64,000 bases of DNA from the IMG/VR virus record IMGVR_UViG_3300008114_000020, positions 1-64,000 of that record; one strand, given 5' to 3'. Under the pieces are notes generated by a model, which was not told the DNA's origin, did no database searches, and saw only the letters and a list, made by a program, of their open reading frames with translations. The position numbers and the translations under genes were made by a program. This stretch comes from a virus. Positions 51,619 through 59,940 of this stretch are shown piece after piece. Each line of letters opens with the position of its first letter. Within the stretch, counting starts at the first letter, position 1.

Positions 51619-53219
51619 AATTCTGAAAGTCTATCGTTTAAATAACTGTTGAAATCGTTATCATCAATATCTGGTGACCATCTGTCGTCAATATAGAATC
51701 TTGGTTTTTCATAGTACTCACCTAGTAATTCATGAAAAACACATTGGGCATCATCGTCACATTTTTCAAAAAACTCATCCATTTCATCTTCACCATAACC
51801 CATGTTATCTATTATGTTTTTTAAATTAATTCGTATGGTTGCACCTCTATCATTTAGACTTAAAACATCTCCGTAATCACTAAGTGCGTTTCGTAGTTGC
51901 TTCATTGCATAATCATAGTAAGATGAATTTGCGGAATCGGAAAACGCCGAACCTAATGCACCTCGAACTTCATAGTTATCGTCATACTCTTCTATTAATT
52001 CATCTATAGACATGTTTGGTTCAAATTCTTCACCTGCTCTATCTCTAAGATAATCAATGATTGTTCTTTTATTATCTTCGTCTGCATGGTATTCTAACGC
52101 AGATTTCCAATCATCATAATACCCATCAGTTAATTCCCATATATCACCTGATAATAAAGTCTCGATAAAACCTATTTTTTTTGTACGACCACTGGCATCT
52201 CTCGATTGTCTAATGGTCCAATCCCCCTCAACGTAATATGGAACAGAATCCGGTTCAATATCCCAATCAAAAACCGTATCGGGTTCTTGAAAATCTTGGG
52301 TTATACCCATCTTCTGTAGTTTTCTTTTTAGTTTACGAGTGTTGAATATTTCAGGTTTAGATTGATATATCTGTGTAATTTGTTCATCAGATAAATCGGC
52401 AATACTGAAATCATCACCACTATTGTATTCACTACCAAAACCTTTTACGATGTCTGTATTTAAAATTAAATCAACAACATAGGGATAAAATTCTGGTTTT
52501 GGTTTACTATTTTTAGGACCTTTTAATTGATAAACAATCCCATCCTCATCACCAATCGCGGCGGTTAAATGACTTTTGTTGACTGTGTAATTATCTTTAA
52601 GTTTTTTTGTTTCTCTTAACGAGAATATCGTGTTACTTGAATTTGTTCTACCACAGTGACCCATGCGGTTACATTCTTCTCTTGAATCATTCGTATTTAA
52701 ATCCACCCAATAGAAACCAACACCGTCTTTATTTCTGTAGTCTTTTACGATGTCGTTTTTTTCAACATAATTAATATCTCCTTCTCCTGAAGTTAACTCT
52801 TGGTGCCACTTTCTTGATTCATTGTAAAGTTGACCAAAATTTAAGTTTTTATTATCACCCAAATTTCCGTTTAAACCAATGCGTATCCAGTCCATTATTG
52901 ATACGATATTACTTCTCATACCTCTAACACCAGCACTTTTATTTATTGCGTCGATACCCATTTTTCTTCTATACTCAGGGTCTTTTCTAAAAGTTTCTCT
53001 GGCTTGTTTTTCTTCATCTTCAGGTACCGCACTCATCATATGTTCTAATCTTTGTTGTGCGAATACATCGATTAATTTATTGGCTAATATGATTGATAAC
53101 GGACCCCCCAATTCTTCTATTTGGTCAGCATTATCTTGACTCAAACCAAGTTTGTTTACCAATATATCTTTCCTATTGGCTTCAAGAATTAATTGCTCAA
53201 TTAAATTTATTGTCTTCAT
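51615..53219 (-). CDS. Large late protein with L-I-L-E/A leader and H-C-G-R motif, 534 aa
   Basis: M-K-T-I-N-L-I-E-Q-L-I-L-E-A is very like T4 internal-protein targeting peptides, which are cut after L/I-x-E before A. Around residues 165-235 the sequence runs W-V-D-L … C183 … G-H188-C189-G-R191 … I-F-S-L-R … L-T-A-A-I … I-V-Y-Q-L-K-G, similar to the W-C-T domain of the next protein and to parts of PcfJ-like proteins. The rest is acidic. Second-to-last in the operon. Confidence 0.6.
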   Translation of the reverse strand: MKTINLIEQLILEANRKDILVNKLGLSQDNADQIEELGGPLSIILANKLIDVFAQQRLEHMMSAVPEDEEKQARETFRKDPEYRRKMGIDAINKSAGVRGMRSNIVSIMDWIRIGLNGNLGDNKNLNFGQLYNESRKWHQELTSGEGDINYVEKNDIVKDYRNKDGVGFYWVDLNTNDSREECNRMGHCGRTNSSNTIFSLRETKKLKDNYTVNKSHLTAAIGDEDGIVYQLKGPKNSKPKPEFYPYVVDLILNTDIVKGFGSEYNSGDDFSIADLSDEQITQIYQSKPEIFNTRKLKRKLQKMGITQDFQEPDTVFDWDIEPDSVPYYVEGDWTIRQSRDASGRTKKIGFIETLLSGDIWELTDGYYDDWKSALEYHADEDNKRTIIDYLRDRAGEEFEPNMSIDELIEEYDDNYEVRGALGSAFSDSANSSYYDYAMKQLRNALSDYGDVLSLNDRGATIRINLKNIIDNMGYGEDEMDEFFEKCDDDAQCVFHELLGEYYEKPRFYIDDRWSPDIDDNDFNSYLNDRLSEL

Positions 53220-55033
53220 CTAAATCTCTTAAAAGAAAGAATACTTTCAAATAGTTTATAATTAGTTCCGTAAGATGCTAAATTTTCCACCTTTACCGGC
53301 CCATCAAACCTTTCTCCCGTATTTTTATTATAGTAAGTTATATTAATACTTTCTTTTTCACAGTCAATTTTTAATGATGGGATGGATATTAAAAACTCGT
53401 CGTTATCTATTCTTGTTTGACCTTTAAAAACATTTTGGATGGTGTTATTTAATATGTTTCTGAGTTCACCACATCTTTTAATACCCTCACTGTTTTCTAT
53501 TATGTTTTCAAAATAATTCTCAATAAAAGTTTTCATTTCATCGTAGGTTACGTTTTCTTGTTGGTAATCCCAAATACCTTCATAATCGTTATCTATGTCA
53601 TAATAACTTACATATTCGTTTAAAACGTCTTCCATAAGTTCATTAGTCCCGTCAATTGACGTATATCCTTTTTTAACTAAGAACAATAAAAAATAAGGTA
53701 TTCTAACAATGACTTTATCCTCTCTATATCTGTAATCAAAATCTATATATTTTTCAATAGCATCAACTTCGAGTTGAACCGCATCCTCATAAAAACCATA
53801 ATTTTTATTAACAAACAATGATGAGTAATCATCCCATAAACTTTCACTCTCAACAAAATTATCGTATTGTTCTGATTTAAATTGTTCAAAATTCAAATAA
53901 CCAAGATTTGATTTTATTTCACTTTCATTTTGTTTATAATATTCCTCTAAATATTCTTCGAGGGTTGACTTGATATAATCACCGTCTTCGTTATTCATCC
54001 TATCCCACAACATCTCATATCCTGATTGTGCTTCAGCTTGGTAATAAGTTAAAGTATCTTTTGTTGTTTGAAGACTACCGCCGTAGTCTGACTTAAATGA
54101 TAATATAAAATTTTCTCTATCTATTTCAAAATCACTAATGTCATTATCGGTTATTAACTCTCTTAATTTATCTTCATCTTTTTGAACAAAAGCCATAATC
54201 AAAGGATTTGATTGTGCCGTTTTTGAGATTATTTTGTTTACAAGAATACCGGCATCATCTTCGTCCAATGCGTTCATTCTTGCGATTTGTTGTTTTACAA
54301 TATCTTCGGGTTGGTTATCACTTACCAAAGAAGGGAAAAAGAAATTTTTAATATCGGGATTTTCATTTAAAAATTCAGTAACATCAATTCTTTTATCATC
54401 TCGGTCCATATATTGTTTCGATTCGAAATGGAATTGATACTTATCATTTACATCCGAATCGGATATCAAAATATATAATGGACCCTGAGTGTGGTAACGA
54501 TTGAAAAGACTACCTCTGTCTTTGTGTTTTGGATTTAATGATTCTGGTCCCCACGTTGTACACCACTCGGTATTAACACCCAAAGTACACGAAGCTTTTT
54601 CTGTAAAAGGTGTAAATATTGTGAATTTTCTACCTCTGAAAAGTTCTTTATATTCTTTTTCATTGAGTGCGGAAATAATTGAACCTAAATCTTTTGTGTC
54701 TCTTGTGTAATAGTTTTTAACAACATCATAAAGGTCTGTTAGGGATTTGATTTTAGTAACATCTAAAGCAACATTGTGTTTATAAACATATTCTAAGTAC
54801 TCTTTTGCTCTTGGTAAATCTTCGAGTTTTAACCCTTTCTTTCTGTATAAGTTAATTAAAAGTTTTGCATATTTACCAATTCTTTTTAAACCTGTGTCAT
54901 TTGAGATTGACATTGGGTCAGCAATCACGATTTGGTTAAACTCATCTCTTGGCAAATCATTATAATACGAATTATAAATTTCGTCAGGAGTGGCCTCCAA
55001 TATAATAGACTCAATTAATTTTAATATTTTCAT
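53216..55033 (-). CDS. Large late protein with I-I-L-E/A leader and W-C-T-T-W motif, 605 aa
   Basis: M-K-I-L-K-L-I-E-S-I-I-L-E-A matches the leader-plus-cleavage-site pattern. Residues 135-215 show F-T … W157-C-T-T-W161-G-P … Y-H-T-Q-G-P-L-Y-I-L-I … Y-Q-F-H-F-E, a domain shared with 60780-62375. The long C-terminal part is acidic and rich in Y/D. Overlaps both operon neighbours by 4 bases. Confidence 0.65.
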   Translation of the reverse strand: MKILKLIESIILEATPDEIYNSYYNDLPRDEFNQIVIADPMSISNDTGLKRIGKYAKLLINLYRKKGLKLEDLPRAKEYLEYVYKHNVALDVTKIKSLTDLYDVVKNYYTRDTKDLGSIISALNEKEYKELFRGRKFTIFTPFTEKASCTLGVNTEWCTTWGPESLNPKHKDRGSLFNRYHTQGPLYILISDSDVNDKYQFHFESKQYMDRDDKRIDVTEFLNENPDIKNFFFPSLVSDNQPEDIVKQQIARMNALDEDDAGILVNKIISKTAQSNPLIMAFVQKDEDKLRELITDNDISDFEIDRENFILSFKSDYGGSLQTTKDTLTYYQAEAQSGYEMLWDRMNNEDGDYIKSTLEEYLEEYYKQNESEIKSNLGYLNFEQFKSEQYDNFVESESLWDDYSSLFVNKNYGFYEDAVQLEVDAIEKYIDFDYRYREDKVIVRIPYFLLFLVKKGYTSIDGTNELMEDVLNEYVSYYDIDNDYEGIWDYQQENVTYDEMKTFIENYFENIIENSEGIKRCGELRNILNNTIQNVFKGQTRIDNDEFLISIPSLKIDCEKESINITYYNKNTGERFDGPVKVENLASYGTNYKLFESILSFKRFR

Positions 55034-55737
55034 TTTTTTATACCGAATTGAGGTGGGGTTAACGGTCTTACATAGGTATTATCTCTTTGTACTTGATATT
55101 GATTTTGATACAACTGAACTGTTGATGTAGGTGTTGGTGTGGGTGTTTTAATTTGTGCAGCAAATTGTTTATTTAGGTTATCTATTGAGGATTTCCATTT
55201 TGGATTTGAAGATAAATCAAATTCCACATTTTTAGCAACATTTTTTGTATACCATTTTCCATCTTTGTAACCATATACATAAGCTTTATCACCGGGATAA
55301 TTGTATTTGTAATCAACACCGAATTTACTTGTTGTGGTCGTACCTGTAGTAGTTGTTGTTTGTTTTTGTACAGGTGCCGCGACCACAGTTTCAGGTTTAA
55401 AAAATTTCTTACGGTCTAAAACATCTTTACCCCCACCATTATAAAACTTATCATATGTACCCTGACCAAATTCTTTATCAATTTCTTGTTGTTGTAAGGG
55501 GAAAAGATATGAACCTTTAAGTCCTTTTTTATTCTGTGCCGAAACAATTAATATTTTATTAATGGCGTTTTTACTAACACCAGCAGGATACGGAATTTGT
55601 AATTTTTTAGCTTCCACATCTGTAATAGGTCCAAAACCCGCATCTAACGCCGCTTGTTGTTCTGGTGTTACATTTTCTGAAATAACTTCCCTAAGTATTC
55701 TTCTTATGGTTAAATCTATGTTTTTGTGTGATTTCAT
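55030..55737 (-). CDS. Late protein with leader-like start, 235 aa
   Basis: M-K-S-H-K-N-I-D-L-T-I-R-R-I-L-R-E-V-I-S-E resembles the shared leader with an I-S-E site. The middle is Thr-rich and low-complexity, the end Pro/Thr/Gln-rich, with Y-G-Y-K-D-G-K-W-Y-T near residue 155. First gene of the operon 55737-51325. Role unknown. Confidence 0.6.
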   Translation of the reverse strand: MKSHKNIDLTIRRILREVISENVTPEQQAALDAGFGPITDVEAKKLQIPYPAGVSKNAINKILIVSAQNKKGLKGSYLFPLQQQEIDKEFGQGTYDKFYNGGGKDVLDRKKFFKPETVVAAPVQKQTTTTTGTTTTSKFGVDYKYNYPGDKAYVYGYKDGKWYTKNVAKNVEFDLSSNPKWKSSIDNLNKQFAAQIKTPTPTPTSTVQLYQNQYQVQRDNTYVRPLTPPQFGIKK

Positions 55738-55753
55738 ATTTGCACAATATATC

Positions 55754-55761
55754 TATAAATA
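55754..55761 (-). promoter_or_regulatory. Late-type motif TATTTATA
   Basis: On the - strand, 16 bases before ATG 55737. Confidence 0.5.
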
Positions 55762-55787
55762 CCTTAAACAATATCTTTTTTCCACAC

Positions 55788-55795
55788 TATTTATT
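55788..55795 (+). promoter_or_regulatory. Late-type motif TATTTATT
   Basis: 30 bases before ATG 55826; with 55754-55761 it forms a divergent pair. Confidence 0.45.
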
Positions 55796-55825
55796 AGTAA
55801 TAATAAAACCTAATTAAATTTTAAA

Positions 55826-56416
55826 ATGAGCTACAAAAGAGAACAAATTGAACAAACCGTTAAATCAAAAGGATACGTGTGGTTTGAGGGTACTAAAGAT
55901 TTTGATGTCAACATTGTTGGTGTTAGAAATTCAAGTACGGGTGATAAAGTAACGAATGTGTTTGATGATTTTTTAACCGTCTCTTATAAGGAGGGTGGTG
56001 AATGGAAATTTCAAATTTGGCCAGCAACAACTGACCCCGGTAAAAAGGGTGTCATGGAGTACCATAATGCCGCGGGGGTGGCAAGATTAGTACCAGGTCA
56101 ATATAGAGGTTCACACACAATAGGTTTACACCAAGGAAAATATGAAGCATTGAAACAACAAAAACCTGTAAAGGTCTATCGTGATAAAGATAAAGATATG
56201 CAATATGACGAAAACATAATCCAAGAGGGTGTTTTTGGTATTAACATTCACAAAGCAGGTGCAGATTCTACGTATGTTGAAAACTGGTCAGAAGGTTGTC
56301 AAGTATTTAAAAAGTCGGCGGATTTTGATAGTTTTATGAAAATCATGAATAAAGCTGCGACGATACACGGTAAATCTTTCACATACACTCTTATAGAATC
56401 AAAAGACATTAAATAA
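55826..56416 (+). CDS. Putative cell-wall enzyme with YkuD-like H…SxGC site, 196 aa
   Basis: Residues 135-160 read V-F-G-I-N-I-H142-K … W-S155-E-G157-C158-Q-V, the His … S-x-G-C arrangement of L,D-transpeptidase-like enzymes. G-Q-Y-R-G-S-H and the V-F-D-D-F-L-T-V-S-Y-K stretch recur in related phage and bacterial proteins. It lacks the shared leader. Possible role in cell-wall degradation or modification; overall fold assignment is inferred. Confidence 0.55.
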   Translation: MSYKREQIEQTVKSKGYVWFEGTKDFDVNIVGVRNSSTGDKVTNVFDDFLTVSYKEGGEWKFQIWPATTDPGKKGVMEYHNAAGVARLVPGQYRGSHTIGLHQGKYEALKQQKPVKVYRDKDKDMQYDENIIQEGVFGINIHKAGADSTYVENWSEGCQVFKKSADFDSFMKIMNKAATIHGKSFTYTLIESKDIK

Positions 56417-56420
56417 TTTT

Positions 56421-57017
56421 ATGGAAAAACTCATAAAGAAAATATTAAAAGAATACGTTGAGAAGTCATTAGAAGAACTAATGCCAACATACCATTATGA
56501 AAAAAATATAAACGTAAGATTCAAAGGTGCCACCGAATATACCGTAAGAAAATATACAAAAACTAATGACCGAATATCAACTAGAGATGTGGGTACATAT
56601 GTTTTATCTAAAAGGGAAAAATCTGAAGCGGAAGCTAATATTATGGAAGTGATGAATGTTGATGTACCAATAGACTTACATTTGGGTATTGTTGTGTATA
56701 AAGTTGATATTAATACGGAGAGAATAAACTATTTTTCTAAGGACGATAAGTACGAAACTTTAAGAGACACACTAAAGGATGATAATCCCGCAAACCTTTA
56801 CTTAATGGACCCTGAAACACAATCAGTTGGAGACATTTTGTTTTTTATTGTTAAAGAAAACAAAGTTGTAACAACTTTTTGGGAAAGGTCTTTTAATTTA
56901 GAATCAGTTAAAGAAAAGAGAAATTTAGATGTTGTAATAACTGCAGACCAAATTCATGATTATGCGGTAAAAAAGAAAGATGATTCTTTTGATTTTAATA
57001 AATGGAGAAGACAATAA
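56421..57017 (+). CDS. Hypothetical late protein, 198 aa
   Basis: M-E-K-L-I-K-K-I-L-K-E begins with a short helix ending in L-K-E, a minimal form of the leader. The rest is soluble alpha/beta with no recognised family. It follows the wall-enzyme gene by 4 bases. Confidence 0.6.
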   Translation: MEKLIKKILKEYVEKSLEELMPTYHYEKNINVRFKGATEYTVRKYTKTNDRISTRDVGTYVLSKREKSEAEANIMEVMNVDVPIDLHLGIVVYKVDINTERINYFSKDDKYETLRDTLKDDNPANLYLMDPETQSVGDILFFIVKENKVVTTFWERSFNLESVKEKRNLDVVITADQIHDYAVKKKDDSFDFNKWRRQ

Positions 57018-57047
57018 AAAGGGGGAAGAGTAGCGAACCTTCCCCCA
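57015..57047 (-). terminator. Rho-independent terminator
   Basis: GGGGGAAG…CTTCCCCC hairpin with T5 on the - strand, just past the end of the gene at 57098; it may also stop the converging + transcript. Confidence 0.7.
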
Positions 57048-57097
57048 ACTCCGTGAACTAGTCCCGGTCCTAAGTGGGATTTCAACCCCAACTATCT

Positions 57098-57451
57098 TTA
57101 TTTTTCTTTGATTAATAATTCACCCAATACTTCAATTTTACCAACCAATTCTTGAAATGGTATCTGTTTAATATTCATACCATCCTTTGTTGATTCATAT
57201 AATTTTTCTAAAAGTTTTTTGTATTCTTTTTCCATTGTTTCTTTGGTGAGTTTACCTTCAGATGCTTTTTTGTAATAAGGTAATTTAACAACAAAGTGAT
57301 GATACGTCAATAACGAGATACCACCTTTTTCTTTTGCGGTATCACTAATTTTTTTTGCACCACCCATTCGGGTTTCAGCAAATTTTTCAAATTCGGTTAA
57401 TTCCGATTCGATTAGTCTTTTTAATTGGGATTCAGATAAAAGTATTTTCAT
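57098..57451 (-). CDS. Late protein with shared N-terminal motif, 117 aa
   Basis: M-K-I-L-L-S-E-S-Q-L-K-R-L-I-E-S-E-L-T-E is a clear leader copy. The body is helical and basic. It follows 57454-58086 by 2 bases, so both share a transcript. Confidence 0.65.
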   Translation of the reverse strand: MKILLSESQLKRLIESELTEFEKFAETRMGGAKKISDTAKEKGGISLLTYHHFVVKLPYYKKASEGKLTKETMEKEYKKLLEKLYESTKDGMNIKQIPFQELVGKIEVLGELLIKEK

Positions 57452-57453
57452 AA

Positions 57454-58086
57454 TTACATAAAGTTTCCATCAAAACCAAATTTTCTAACCAATTTTCTTC
57501 TTCGTTTACAACCTGGATTTACACCACTTCTTGAACGACCTCCAAAAATTAATTTACCTAATTTGACAACAATTATTAATGCTATTACACCCGCAACAAT
57601 TACCACGGCAACACCCGGTACAGATACTCCTGCAATAATTACGGGAGCGAGTTGTTCTTGAGTTGGTTGTGGTGATTTAGATTTTTTCTGAATTGATAAC
57701 ACTTGTTTTAAAGTGTTAACCAAACCGTTTTTATCCATTTTATCTAAATTTTGTTTGATGACATCAACAATTTTAGAATACTGTGAAGGAGTTTCATACT
57801 CCTCACAATTTGGTTGGATTTCTGATTTTTCTTCGGGTGTGAGAATAACACCTGCAGACATTAAAAGAGAATCGAATTCTTGTTCCTGCGGTGAAACGTC
57901 TTCTTCTTTAATGTCTTTAATATTTTTCACTTCTTTATCGTACTCCTTAAATCTATCGGGATTTGACATTAAAGCACTTTTTGGAAATATTCTTTTTTTA
58001 CGAGTGTTCGCGAGAGTTCTCGACCTCTCATCAATTTCACTGTCTATAATCTTCTTTAATTGAGATTCTGTGATAATGTATTTCAT
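57454..58086 (-). CDS. Late membrane protein with shared N-terminal motif, 210 aa
   Basis: M-K-Y-I-I-T-E-S-Q-L-K-K-I-I-D-S-E-I-D-E is a clear leader copy with I-D-E. Near residues 150-180 there is a glycine/valine-rich membrane helix (GVAVVIVAGVIALIIVVKL), then a basic tail (C-K-R-R-R-K-L-V-R-K). A leader plus membrane helix would suit a protein ejected into the host membrane. Confidence 0.65.
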   Translation of the reverse strand: MKYIITESQLKKIIDSEIDERSRTLANTRKKRIFPKSALMSNPDRFKEYDKEVKNIKDIKEEDVSPQEQEFDSLLMSAGVILTPEEKSEIQPNCEEYETPSQYSKIVDVIKQNLDKMDKNGLVNTLKQVLSIQKKSKSPQPTQEQLAPVIIAGVSVPGVAVVIVAGVIALIIVVKLGKLIFGGRSRSGVNPGCKRRRKLVRKFGFDGNFM

Positions 58087-58090
58087 ATCA

Positions 58091-58098
58091 TATAAATA
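58091..58098 (-). promoter_or_regulatory. Late-type motif TATTTATA
   Basis: On the - strand, 4 bases before ATG 58086. Confidence 0.45.
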
Positions 58099-58121
58099 CT
58101 TTAAGTTTCAATATAAGGGCA

Positions 58122-58150
58122 TAAAAAAACCCCAATAAGGGGTTCTTTTT
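58122..58150 (-). terminator. Rho-independent terminator
   Basis: AACCCC-TTATT-GGGGTT hairpin with T7 on the - strand after 58167-58604. Confidence 0.8.
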
Positions 58151-58166
58151 ATCTTAATGTAATTTC

Positions 58167-58604
58167 TTATTTTATTTTTGAACTTAAACTATCGATGATG
58201 GGATTTCCCATGTATTTGTTAAATGTTTTCTTAAGATTTTTTTGTCCTTCGTTTAACATAAAATCATCTTCCATTGTCATACCTGTTTCCATATCAATTT
58301 GTGCATCAACCGGTACATCTGAATAGTCATCTTCTTCTAAATCTACATCAATTTCTTGAGGTGGATTTGGTAATTGGTTGGGTCTATTCATGCCCATGTT
58401 GTAGTCAACAAATTTACCATCCTCTACGTCTAAATTTAATTTAATTTCAGCTGGTGGATTAGGTAGTTGATTTTCATCATCACTCTTACCCATATTGTAA
58501 TCAATCGGTTCAATATCTTCTAAACTTTCTTTTAGTTTTTGTTTTGTTGTATATTGAATTAGTCTTTTTAATTGTGACTCTCTAAGTATAACATTTTTTC
58601 CCAT
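58167..58604 (-). CDS. Late protein with shared motif and internal repeats, 145 aa
   Basis: M-G-K-N-V-I-L-R-E-S-Q-L-K-R-L-I-Q carries the leader. Two tandem repeats follow, each with D-Y-N-M-G, N-Q-L-P-N-P-P and a short acidic strand, so the middle is probably disordered. The C-terminus is helical and basic. Confidence 0.65.
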   Translation of the reverse strand: MGKNVILRESQLKRLIQYTTKQKLKESLEDIEPIDYNMGKSDDENQLPNPPAEIKLNLDVEDGKFVDYNMGMNRPNQLPNPPQEIDVDLEEDDYSDVPVDAQIDMETGMTMEDDFMLNEGQKNLKKTFNKYMGNPIIDSLSSKIK

Positions 58605-58621
58605 TGTTGTGATTTGTTTAA

Positions 58622-58629
58622 TATAAATA
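58622..58629 (-). promoter_or_regulatory. Late-type motif TATTTATA
   Basis: On the - strand, 17 bases before ATG 58604. Confidence 0.5.
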
Positions 58630-58643
58630 TCAAGTATTTTTAA

Positions 58644-58901
58644 TTAGTACCTACCATTTAGGTAAACATATAAAACTTCAGGTATTTTTGTACATGTTTG
58701 TTTATTACCTTGTTGGTCATAACAATCTAAATAAGGTAATTTTTCAATGATGTCCCTAATTTCTTTAGGTGCAACAAAATAACCTTTTTGGTTTTTTACC
58801 AAAAGTCTTTTTACCAAACTCTCTCTGTGATATAATTTATCTCGTTCATAGTATTCCTTAAGAACGTTTTTATATTGGGATTCGGATATTAAAATTTTCA
58901 T
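58644..58901 (-). CDS. Late protein with shared N-terminal motif, 85 aa
   Basis: M-K-I-L-I-S-E-S-Q-Y-K-N-V-L-K-E carries the leader with L-K-E. The remaining 65 residues include C-Y-D-Q-Q-G-N-K-Q-T-C, possibly a disulfide-bearing loop. No close late-type promoter motif. Confidence 0.65.
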   Translation of the reverse strand: MKILISESQYKNVLKEYYERDKLYHRESLVKRLLVKNQKGYFVAPKEIRDIIEKLPYLDCYDQQGNKQTCTKIPEVLYVYLNGRY

Positions 58902-59020
58902 ACTATGTAATTCTTAAATTGATTAAACAGTTTCATAGCGGAATAATAAACCGTAAATGAAAAAAGTATTGTTAGATAAAAAATACTATTTAAGATTCTC
59001 ACTATATGGATAAATATCCG

Positions 59021-59203
59021 TTAACCAACCTTTTCATTTACTGTTTGTAAAAAATACCTTACACCATCATGAATGATGTATTGTACAGGAAATACCGTAA
59101 CAGTGCTTAAATTAGGTGTCCATGTTTCTGTGATTCCAATTTTGTTTTGTGGTTTCATTACCACTTTTTTATTGGAGAATTTAATAGTTCTTAGGTTTTT
59201 CAT
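59021..59203 (-). CDS. Hypothetical protein, 60 aa
   Basis: A small beta-rich protein without the leader. Its upstream region forms a long inverted repeat (59204-59241) that may control it. No family recognised. Confidence 0.5.
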   Translation of the reverse strand: MKNLRTIKFSNKKVVMKPQNKIGITETWTPNLSTVTVFPVQYIIHDGVRYFLQTVNEKVG

Positions 59204-59241
59204 ATATTTTACTCACCTATAGTTGGTGATTAGTAAAATAT
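59204..59241. repeat. Inverted repeat directly upstream of ATG 59203
   Basis: ATATTTTACT-CACC (59204-59217) is complementary to GGTG (59225-59228) and AGTAAAATAT (59232-59241), with a 3-base bulge. It would form a strong leader hairpin or an operator. Confidence 0.55.
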
Positions 59242-59267
59242 AAAGTAATTAAATCAAAATCTGTACC

Positions 59268-59843
59268 TTATTCAACTTCTGGTTCATTAACCATTTGGTC
59301 TTGAGCTAAAGCGTTTTTCATCGATTTAGTTAATGAATTATATACTTGTTCACCAAATCGGTCCATGATTTCATTTTCATCTCTAAGGTCAATAAAATTA
59401 CCTCTAACCATAAAACCTAAAACATTTTCTAAATTAATACTTCTCCAAGCTCCTTTTGCCGCTTCCATCTTAGCTTGTTCGTCATCAACCCCCATACCTC
59501 TTAATTCTTTTAATTTTTTAATATAAGAGTTTACGTCAACAACTTTTTTAATGTTGTTATTCATTTCAACATTCATTTGTTTTTCAGTTTTTTCTCTGTC
59601 ACTTCCAACATAAGAACTTAAACTTTTTTTGATGGACATGTGACGAACTGAACCATCTTTTTTAACAAATGCCACACTTACAAGTATGTTATTGTCGATG
59701 GTATCTCTCAGTTGTTGTAACTCATCACCCCCACTAAATCTTTCATAATCTAATTTTTCTTCAACGTCCATAGTTGATTCGTTAATCATTCTATCTAACA
59801 GACGTTTTAATTGTGACTCAGTAACTATAATTTTTCTACTCAT
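59268..59843 (-). CDS. Late protein with shared N-terminal motif, 191 aa
   Basis: Start 59843 gives M-S-R-K-I-I-V-T-E-S-Q-L-K-R-L-L-D-R-M-I-N-E, one of the best leader copies. The body has V-S-V-A-F-V-K-K-D-G-S-V-R-H-M and, near residue 145, G-A-W-R-S-I-N-L-E-N-V, a pattern known from small phage proteins with a D-G-x-x-R … R-x-I-N-L core. Role unknown. Confidence 0.65.
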   Translation of the reverse strand: MSRKIIVTESQLKRLLDRMINESTMDVEEKLDYERFSGGDELQQLRDTIDNNILVSVAFVKKDGSVRHMSIKKSLSSYVGSDREKTEKQMNVEMNNNIKKVVDVNSYIKKLKELRGMGVDDEQAKMEAAKGAWRSINLENVLGFMVRGNFIDLRDENEIMDRFGEQVYNSLTKSMKNALAQDQMVNEPEVE

Positions 59844-59856
59844 GATTTTTTTTATA

Positions 59857-59864
59857 TATAAATA
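59857..59864 (-). promoter_or_regulatory. Late-type motif TATTTATA
   Basis: On the - strand, 13 bases before ATG 59843. Confidence 0.5.
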
Positions 59865-59903
59865 CCTCAATTTATTAAGTTAACCAACTTCCGTGTTTTA
59901 AAA

Positions 59904-59911
59904 TATTTATA
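59904..59911 (+). promoter_or_regulatory. Late-type motif TATTTATA
   Basis: 29 bases before the endolysin ATG 59941; divergent from the motif at 59857-59864. Confidence 0.5.
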
Positions 59912-59940
59912 AGAAAATAACTAAACTTAAAAAAACAACT

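Noticed and set aside
57040-57100. A tRNA-like 3' half on the - strand (GGGTTGAAATCCC)
   Set aside because: The T-loop has G where the invariant C is needed, and no acceptor or anticodon stem could be built.
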